NCBI GenBank assembly: GCA_021807585.1
Contig: JAKBCQ010000170.1
Span: 1 to 6,347 of the forward strand
DNA: 6,347 nucleotides
Origin: Planctomycetota bacterium
GTDB lineage: Bacteria > Planctomycetota > Planctomycetia > Isosphaerales > Isosphaeraceae
Direction of reading: 5' to 3'
This document shows, piece after piece, positions 1 through 6,100 of the stretch (the first letter of the stretch is position 1; every line of letters starts with the position of its first letter). A program made the position numbers and the translations under genes. The notes below the pieces were generated by a model. It was not told where the DNA came from. It did not search any database and saw only the letters and a list, made by a program, of their open reading frames with translations.

Positions 1-468
1 CGACTGTCGAACGCGCTGATCGCGGTCGGCCGCGACGGCGGAGATGATCGCGCGCTTGCGATCGGGCTTGAAACGCTCGAATGGCTGATGGAGGTTCAAC
101 GCGCTCCTCAAGGGCATTTTCGCCCGATCGGCTGCCACGGTTTTTTTCGGAAAGGGGGCGAACGCGCCCGGTTTGATCAACAACCGATCGAGGCCAACGC
201 GACCGTCGCGGCGTGCCTCGAGGCTTATCGCGCCACGCAAGACCAGCGTTGGATGAACGAAGCCCGCTCGGCGTTCGAGTGGTTCCTCGGTCGTAACGAT
301 CTGAGTCATGAGCTTTACGATTCAGGGACGGGGGGCTGTCGCGACGGCCTCCAGGAGGATCGAGTCAATCGCAACCAGGGCGCCGAATCGACGCTCGCTT
401 TCCTTCTTTCACTCGCCGAGATGAGCCGACTCGAAAGCTCCCTAGCCGCATTCCGCCAGGCGCGGTAA
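1..468 (+). CDS. C-terminal part of a glycosyltransferase-associated (alpha/alpha)6-type protein (5' end cut by window)
   Basis: The frame is open from base 1 to the TAA at 466-468, giving 155 residues; the ATG at 88 is internal, because conserved-looking sequence continues before it. Visible motifs are a Gly-Gly-Glu-Arg-Ala-Arg-Phe-Asp-Gln-Gln-Pro-Ile-Glu-Ala block (residues 52-65), a helix with ACLEAYRAT (71-79), FEWFLGRNDL (92-101), YDSGTGGCRDGL (106-117) and NQGAESTLAFLLSL (125-138). From memory, this set is typical of the C-terminal (alpha/alpha)6 toroid-like region carried by some GT4-type glycosyltransferases encoded next to long GH130 proteins. Alternating helices and Gly-rich turns fit that fold. 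No signal peptide can be judged, since the N-terminus is absent. The gene runs in the same direction as the GH130 gene 60 bp downstream, so an operon is likely. The GT domain itself is inferred, not seen; the protein could be a stand-alone toroid. Confidence 0.8.
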   Translation, partial: RLSNALIAVGRDGGDDRALAIGLETLEWLMEVQRAPQGHFRPIGCHGFFRKGGERARFDQQPIEANATVAACLEAYRATQDQRWMNEARSAFEWFLGRNDLSHELYDSGTGGCRDGLQEDRVNRNQGAESTLAFLLSLAEMSRLESSLAAFRQAR

Positions 469-508
469 TGTCCTAGAGTTTCCAGGGATGGACGATCGAA
501 TCGGCGCC

Positions 509-514
509 GAGAGG
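509..514 (+). promoter_or_regulatory. Possible Shine-Dalgarno GAGAGG ahead of the long GH130 gene
   Basis: GAGAGG lies 14 nt before the ATG at 529, which is longer than the usual 5-9 nt. No better purine tract lies closer. No other in-frame start codon occurs between the preceding TAA (466-468) and 529, and the N-terminal motif LKPTNSRVVIRPF lies 10 residues into the protein as I remember it for this family. The 529 start therefore holds despite the weak site. Translational coupling to the upstream gene is possible. Confidence 0.35.
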
Positions 515-528
515 TTGAACACGCGAAC

Positions 529-1980
529 ATGGACGTCAGACGGACGGGAATCATTCTTAAACCGACAAACTCTCGCGTGGTCATACGACCATTCGAGATC
601 GCCGATACGACGCGCGTCGAGCGCATCATCGCGCGGGTGTCGTCGCTTTGCGATCAAGAAGTGGAACGGTTGCTTGAAAACGTGATGCGGGAATTCCGCG
701 AACGTCATCAGCGAACGCGTGAATTCTTTTTACATCGATTTGAACAAGTTCGGAAACATCTTTTGACCGATCATCCCGTGGGGGAGTCTCGTAAACTGTT
801 GATCGGGTCGTACTTCACCCAGGAGTACGCGCTCGAGTCGGCGGCGCTGTTCAATCCCGCGATGGTGTGGCACCCCGATCAATCGGGCCTGCTCGACGGG
901 TCGAAACGGTTCATCGTCAGCTTTCGCGCCACGGGGGAAGGGCACATCTCGTCGATCACGTTCCGCTCGGGGGTGATCGACGACGACAACCAGATCACGC
1001 TCGACGAGCCGACGCCGTTCGTCGAGGCGCCCGATCTAGTTCCCAACGCCTTGTATGAGAAATCGTTGTTTTATCGTAAGTTGACCGAACTCGGCATCAA
1101 CGGAACGCTGACCGATCAAGTGATCGGAGCGCTTGGGGATCATTTTACGATTGATGATCTTGAATACACTCTGGGGAATGTCGCGCGGCACAACCGCGAG
1201 CGAAGGCGCGAGTTCGAGCCGATCGCGCATACGATGCTCGTGCTCGCCAAGGCGAATTACGAGATTCGCTTCGCCCCCGGGCTCGACGTTTCGGAACGGA
1301 TCATCTTTCCGTCGTCCCCCACCGAGACGAACGGCATCGAGGACGCACGCTTCGTTCGTTTCACCCACGACGACGGTCGGTCGTGTTATTACGCCCCTTA
1401 TACCGCGTACGACGGCCGAGTCACCTTGCCGCAAATGCTCGAAACCGAGGATTTCCTCCACTTCAAGATCAGCACGCTCAACGGTCCCGAGGTTCGCAAC
1501 AAGGGCTTCGCGCTCTTCCCCCGAATGGTGAACGGACAATACACGATGCTCTCGCGACAAGACAACGAGAATATCTATTTAATGTATTCTGATATGCCGC
1601 ATTTCTGGTATAGTAAAGAACTGATCGCTAAGCCGACATATGCTTGGGAATTTGTGCAGTTGGGCAATTGCGGTTCGCCGATCGAGACCGAAGCGGGCTG
1701 GCTGGTGCTGACTCATGGAGTCGGGCCGATGCGCAAGTACGCGTTGGGGGCGTTTCTGCTCGATCGCGACGATCCCGCGAGGGTGATCGGCAGGCTTGAC
1801 CGGCCGCTCCTCGAGCCCAACGCGAACGAACGCGAGGGATACGTCCCCAACGTCGTTTACAGTTGCGGCGCCCTGCCCCACGGCGGCGATCTCGTCATCC
1901 CCTACGCGATGTCCGATTACGCAAGCACCTTCGCCGTCGTGCCGATCGACGACGTACTCAACGCAATGGTAAAAATGTGA
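529..1980 (+). CDS. Long-form GH130 glycosidase-like protein (putative beta-mannosidase/mannoside-active enzyme)
   Basis: A complete protein of 483 aa. GH130 is a five-bladed beta-propeller family acting on beta-mannosides by hydrolysis or phosphorolysis. Residues 1-100 form an N-terminal extension, partly helical (about 25-80), typical of the roughly 490-aa branch. Propeller motifs follow: ALFNPAMV (106-113), GEGHISSITFRSG (136-148), NGIEDARF (268-275; D272 aligns with the Asp of the GH130 EDxR motif, the likely general acid), NKGFALFPR (324-332), RQDNENIY (343-350), GNCGSPIETEAGW (379-391), THGVGP (395-400), EGYVPNVVYSCG (436-447) and IPYAMSD (457-463). The region at 170-230 is an insertion of lower conservation. 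There is no signal peptide, so a cytoplasmic location is likely. The blade motif carries QDNEN where the short phosphorylase-like form has HRP, which leans toward a hydrolase, but substrate and mechanism are not settled by sequence. It lies 60 bp after the glycosyltransferase-tail gene and converges on a second GH130 gene. Codons turn AT-richer around 1050-1180 and 1567-1670. Confidence 0.9.
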   Translation: MDVRRTGIILKPTNSRVVIRPFEIADTTRVERIIARVSSLCDQEVERLLENVMREFRERHQRTREFFLHRFEQVRKHLLTDHPVGESRKLLIGSYFTQEYALESAALFNPAMVWHPDQSGLLDGSKRFIVSFRATGEGHISSITFRSGVIDDDNQITLDEPTPFVEAPDLVPNALYEKSLFYRKLTELGINGTLTDQVIGALGDHFTIDDLEYTLGNVARHNRERRREFEPIAHTMLVLAKANYEIRFAPGLDVSERIIFPSSPTETNGIEDARFVRFTHDDGRSCYYAPYTAYDGRVTLPQMLETEDFLHFKISTLNGPEVRNKGFALFPRMVNGQYTMLSRQDNENIYLMYSDMPHFWYSKELIAKPTYAWEFVQLGNCGSPIETEAGWLVLTHGVGPMRKYALGAFLLDRDDPARVIGRLDRPLLEPNANEREGYVPNVVYSCGALPHGGDLVIPYAMSDYASTFAVVPIDDVLNAMVKM

Positions 1981-1988
1981 TATATTTC

Positions 1989-3056
1989 TTAAATGCTAAT
2001 CAGAGAATTCAAGATCTCACGTTCCGAAAACTCGGCGACCGCGACGTAAGCGTCGGCCGCGCCGTAATACACGCGAACGACGTCCCCCGCGGGCGCCGTT
2101 CCCGTCGGAAAGACGACGTTGGAAACGAAACCCCCGACCTCGAAATCGGCCTCGGGAACGAGAAAAGGCTCGCTCGAACGTTTGACGACGCGAGCCGGTT
2201 TTTCGGCGTCGAGGAGAATCGCCGCTCCGTAATACGCGCCGACTTCGCCCGGCAGGCTCGGACGAATGTTCCCATGATAAATCTCGAGCCAACCTTGCGC
2301 GACTCGAATCGGCGGCGCACCCGCGCCGGCTCGACCCCGCCGGACATCTCCTTCGGGAATCACCAAAGGTTCATGCGAACCCCAATGGATCAGATCGGGA
2401 GACGAAGCGATCCACGGCTCGGGCCGCGTGAACGCCGTCCCGCAAACGGGCCTGTGAATCGCCGCGTAGCTTCCGCCGATCTTCTCGGGAAACAACACCA
2501 CGTCTTTGTTGTCGGGACAAAACAACACCCCGTGACGGCGAAACGTGCGAAAATCGACGGTCGACGCCAAAGCCGTCGCGGGACCGTGACGCGATACGCA
2601 GACATATGTGATATAATAGCGATCATCAAGAAACGTAATCCGCGGATCCTCGACGCCGAATTCATCGAGCTCGCTCTCGGGCATGAAAACGATGTTTGTA
2701 ATCTCCCGAACCTCGAGCCCTGCGCCGCAGCGAACGACTCTCAGATGAGAAACGAACGTCAGCCGAACGATCCCGTCCGATCTCCGTCTGACGACTCGAG
2801 GATCGACGAATTCGAGCTCGTCCTCGGCGATCCAATCGATCGCCATTCCGCGCGATTCAGCGTCGAATCGCGGCAGGCCGATAAAACCGGGTCGCCTCTC
2901 GCGGGGACGCTCGGCGATCCGAACCAAAAGCGTCACCTCGTCGCCGAATTGAGCCGCTCCCGGATTGAACGCCCCGACGACCTCGAAATCGCCGCGCGAA
3001 GCGGCGAAATCCTCGGGTCTCAACAACAACCGGGTCGATAGCCGACGAACTTTCAT
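1989..3056 (-). CDS. Short-form GH130 protein (putative beta-mannoside phosphorylase or mannosidase)
   Basis: A complete protein of 355 aa, close to the 320-390 aa of core GH130 enzymes. Motifs in order: VGAFNPGA (27-34), a WI..DELEFVDPRVV strand pair (75-89), FGVEDPRIT (133-141; D137 is the likely catalytic acid by analogy with the family EDPR motif), YYITYV (147-152), NKDVVLFPEK (183-192), AIHRP (199-203), PWIASSPDLIHWG (214-226), GAGAPPI (244-250), GWLEIYHG (255-262), GGFVSNVVFPTG (308-319) and VYYGAAD (329-335). The Lys of FPEK and the His-Arg of HRP sit where the phosphorylase branch holds basic residues near phosphate, so phosphorolysis is plausible; this is inference. No signal peptide is seen. 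The start at 3054-3056 is chosen because GAGG (3067-3064) lies 7 nt upstream and the protein begins MKVRRLSTRLLL; the ATGs at 3060 and 3069 are out of frame. The gene is encoded opposite the long GH130 gene, ending 8 bp from it, and lies 88 bp downstream of the large ATPase gene. Confidence 0.9.
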   Translation of the reverse strand: MKVRRLSTRLLLRPEDFAASRGDFEVVGAFNPGAAQFGDEVTLLVRIAERPRERRPGFIGLPRFDAESRGMAIDWIAEDELEFVDPRVVRRRSDGIVRLTFVSHLRVVRCGAGLEVREITNIVFMPESELDEFGVEDPRITFLDDRYYITYVCVSRHGPATALASTVDFRTFRRHGVLFCPDNKDVVLFPEKIGGSYAAIHRPVCGTAFTRPEPWIASSPDLIHWGSHEPLVIPEGDVRRGRAGAGAPPIRVAQGWLEIYHGNIRPSLPGEVGAYYGAAILLDAEKPARVVKRSSEPFLVPEADFEVGGFVSNVVFPTGTAPAGDVVRVYYGAADAYVAVAEFSEREILNSLISI

Positions 3057-3063
3057 TCATAAA

Positions 3064-3067
3064 CCTC
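3064..3067 (-). promoter_or_regulatory. Shine-Dalgarno GAGG of the short GH130 gene
   Basis: On the minus strand GAGG is followed by 7 nt and then the ATG at 3056. This good spacing picks the 3056 start over two nearby out-of-frame ATGs at 3060 and 3069. Confidence 0.6.
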
Positions 3068-3088
3068 ATGATATAAACGATTAAATTG

Positions 3089-3128
3089 ATAGTATTGTAA
3101 CTATAATTTTATGTCGCATCATTCTAAA
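3089..3128 (-). promoter_or_regulatory. Possible sigma70-like promoter with a small inverted repeat, for the short GH130 gene
   Basis: Reading the minus strand, TTTAGA (3128-3123, 4 of 6 to TTGACA) is followed by a 17-bp gap and TATAGT (3105-3100, 5 of 6 to TATAAT). The -10 box overlaps an inverted repeat, ATAGT-N6-ACTAT (3104-3089), which could be a small operator. The spacer is markedly AT-rich against the GC-rich genes on both sides. AT-rich DNA throws up such boxes by chance, and the arms are only 5 bp, so this is tentative. The spacer shows no hairpin terminator for the upstream ATPase gene, only a run of seven T on that strand (3139-3133), so read-through from it into the GH130 gene is also possible. 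Confidence 0.3.
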
Positions 3129-3144
3129 CGGTAAAAAAATGAAA

Positions 3145-6100
3145 TCATTCGCGATAGATCCTTTCCCGGCATGCGCGCGCTTTGGCCGTGATCTCGTCGA
3201 CTTCAAGCGGGTGGGAGCGATGCACGCTGAGGCAGTTCGGTACAAGCACCTTGACGGGCTCGCTGAGGTTCAAATCGGCGTTGTGGACGCGAAACGTTCC
3301 CGTGGTCAACCGCGCGACGTCGCCCCCCGTACCCCCTTTTTGACGGATCAGCTCCTCCACAGCGTCGATCGCCGCGGGAGAATTCGCCTTGCCGTAATAA
3401 TGCGTCGAACAATTCGCGACGATCTTGTTGTCAATATCTTTGGGATTCTGGGTTGCAAATATCACTCCCAGGTGATATTTCCGCGCCTGCGCCGTGAGCC
3501 GGGCGAGGCTTTGCTTGCAGATCGAAGCCGCTTGCGACGGTACGAAATCCTTCGCCTCGTCGATGATCAAAAGCCCCCGCAGCGCTCTTCCGGGATCGGG
3601 ACGCCGTTTGATCCAGCCGAAGAGCGTCATCGCGAGCTGATTGACAAACACTTGCTTCGATTCCAGACCCGCCAGCCCGTCGAGATTGACGACCGAGATC
3701 CGCGTCTTCTCCGACCGCCGGTCGTCGCCGAAGAGAATCGCGGGATCGAGAGGCGCTCCGCTCGACCTCAGCATCGGATTCGTTTCGACGCGACTTTTCA
3801 GCGTATCAGCCATCGTTCTGGCCAATTTCGCGGCGTTGGAGATCCCAAGACCAAGCTCGGCGGGAAGATCTTCGAGCAGCTCGACAAGACGATCAAGCGA
3901 ACTCGATCGCTGATTCGCCAGATGACGGAGCGCCTTCGACAGAATCCCCTTCTTTTGCTCGCTCGCCCCCCCTTTGCCCGAAGCGACGATCGATTCCAGC
4001 GATTCGCGCGCCATCGCAATCATCGCCTCGATCTCGTCTCCGTCGTCCCCCGCGGCCGAAAAATCGGGGAGCGGCTCGAACGCGAGCGGATTGCCCGTTT
4101 CGCGTCCCGGAGTCCAAATGACGACGTCGGTCCGATCATGATAAACCGCGGCGCGCTCCCCGTCTCCCTCGATCCACCCCTCGGGACGATCAACCCGACG
4201 CTCGTCAAGTGAAGCCAGGTCGTTCGCGACGTCGATCACAATCGACGGAACCCCCGAAAGCGCCGCCTCCTCGACGATCCGCCGCAACAACACCGATTTT
4301 CCCGATCCCGGTCCCGCAACCACAAAAACATGTCTTTCTAATGATCGCATGCTCGTATATAAAGGCTCTTCGGGTTTTCCGCCGATGAATTTTATACCAA
4401 GACATATCTCAGGACATGAATCAGTTAAGTCGGACGCTCTCGCCGTCGACGGATCGAATCCGCCGTTGCTCCTAGGCGATACCGCGGGCTCGGCCGCGGC
4501 GGCGATCGCAGGCGCCCGCTCGGAATCATTCACCCGAGACGCGGGCTCGGCCGCGGCGGCGATCGCAGGCGCCCGCTCGGAATCATTCACCCGAGACGCG
4601 GGCTCGGCCGCGGCGGCGATCGCAGGCGCCGGTGATTCCGTCGTCTTCACGGGCGTGGAATCCGTTGAGGTGGGAATCGCGGGCGTTCCGCCGAGGTGTA
4701 ATGAAACCGTCGCCGTCGCCGTTGAAATCGCAGGCGCCGGAATCGTCTCATTTTTGATCGTCGCGACCGCGGAGCCCCGAACGGGTTTCGGCTCGCCCTT
4801 CGACTTGGCCTCGAACGTCGACCCGGTCGTTCGCGTATCCTCTCGGGTAACTAGCGGAGTGGGAACCGCCGCCCTGATCAGCTTGAGATTCGAAAGCGGC
4901 TTGCGCGACCTGAGCCAAGAAACGAATTCGGGATCGTTCATTTGCTTGAGCTTGGAGATCGCGGACAACGAGCGTATTTCTTCGTCGCTCGGCTCGATAA
5001 AAACGCCCCCCTCCGAAACAAACAGATCGACGAGTTTTTGGGTTTCCGCGCCTCCCGGAATCTTTCCCCTGCGGACGATCGCGAGCCTACGGAACGGGAG
5101 CGACGCGTCGATCCCGGCCTGAATCATTGCTTTCTTGAGTCGATTTTGAAACGCCCTGGGATTGTTCCATTGGAGAAAGCGAATCGAAAAATGTTCTTCT
5201 CTTTCATTTTCATCAAGATGAATGATTCTCAATCTGGCGTGCAGCGGCGGAACTTCGGAACCTTTTTTGGAAAAGGGATCGACTTCGAATGCGATGTTCT
5301 CGGGAGTGTCGATTTCGTGCGCCAGGCACGCCAAAGCGGTTTGGATGAGCGGAGCGAGCCGTTCGTCGTCGCACTTTTCTTCGAACAAACGGTGGATTTC
5401 GGCGCTCGCGCGCTGATTCTCGAACTCGACGTCGAGCCGAGCGAAAACGGGATCGGAGGAGCTTTTATTTTCTTGAATCTCGATCGTGCGGAGCGAATCG
5501 GTCTCTTCGATAAAGCCTTGATCGAGCCGGCTCTTGCGCCATTGTTCACAGATTTGAAGGATTTCGCGGGGTGTGTTCGCTTTCAGTTCAGCGATCGCCC
5601 GCGGTCTAATCGGCCATGTCGGATAAGGAGGATCGAAGCCGACCTTCTTGTAGGCGATCGCCAATCGATTGCGGATCAGGCTCTCGACCATCTTACCTTC
5701 AACAGAGACGGTGTCGAGCTTGCGCGGCGGAATGTCGAATCGAGCAAGAAACGACTCGAGAGTCGTTGTTTTAAGTATGTTCCAGCTCGATTCCAAACAA
5801 GAAACGACGCTCAATGTATGATAAGTTTGATCGCGAAGCGAACCCAACCCGGCGCCAATTTGTTGAATGATCGCCGCCGACGCGATCGCCCGATCATCAC
5901 CCGATTTCATCTTCGTGTAATTATTATATTCAGAAACGATTGCGTCGATCTGGTCGAACGCCAGAACCGTCGGCCCGCGCAGGCTCGACAGCCACGACAA
6001 ACCTCTTACGATCTCGATCGGCCGCTTCGATCGATCCTTGAAGCCGAAAGCGATCCGTTCCGATTCCTCGATCTCGCCCCCTTGAAGCCAGGTCGAGCCG

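Noticed and set aside
88..90. ATG at 88 as the start of the first gene
   Set aside because: The frame is open upstream to base 1 with helix-like sequence, and the recognised family has this region deep in its C-terminal part.
1036..1560. Minus-strand open frame of 174 codons inside the long GH130 gene
   Set aside because: It is opposite the conserved propeller region with the EDAR motif and has no independent signal.
1863..3041. Plus-strand open frame of 392 codons opposite the short GH130 gene
   Set aside because: The minus strand here carries a full set of GH130 motifs and a ribosome binding site. The plus-strand translation is Arg-rich, low in hydrophobic pattern and has no recognisable motif. 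It is open because of codon bias on the other strand.
3131..3144. Intrinsic terminator of the ATPase gene
   Set aside because: There is a run of seven T on the minus strand but no GC-rich stem before it; the run follows the stop codon directly.
3057..3144. Small RNA or tRNA in the spacer
   Set aside because: The spacer has no cloverleaf, no strong stems and is AT-rich; the arms found are only 5 bp.
3139..4212. Plus-strand open frame of 357 codons opposite the HerA-like motor
   Set aside because: It is antisense to Walker A/B-bearing sequence and has no domain motif. It is an Arg/Asp-rich shadow.
4484..4630. CRISPR-like array
   Set aside because: The units are directly tandem with no unique spacers, have a period divisible by three and lie in frame within a coding region.
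4349..5122. Plus-strand frame with Ala-rich repeats (GSAAAAIAGARSESFTRDA type)
   Set aside because: The repeats are simply the antisense reading of the 57-bp units in the ATPase linker. The Ser/Ala-rich look of a surface protein is misleading, and both ends are opposite conserved ATPase sequence.
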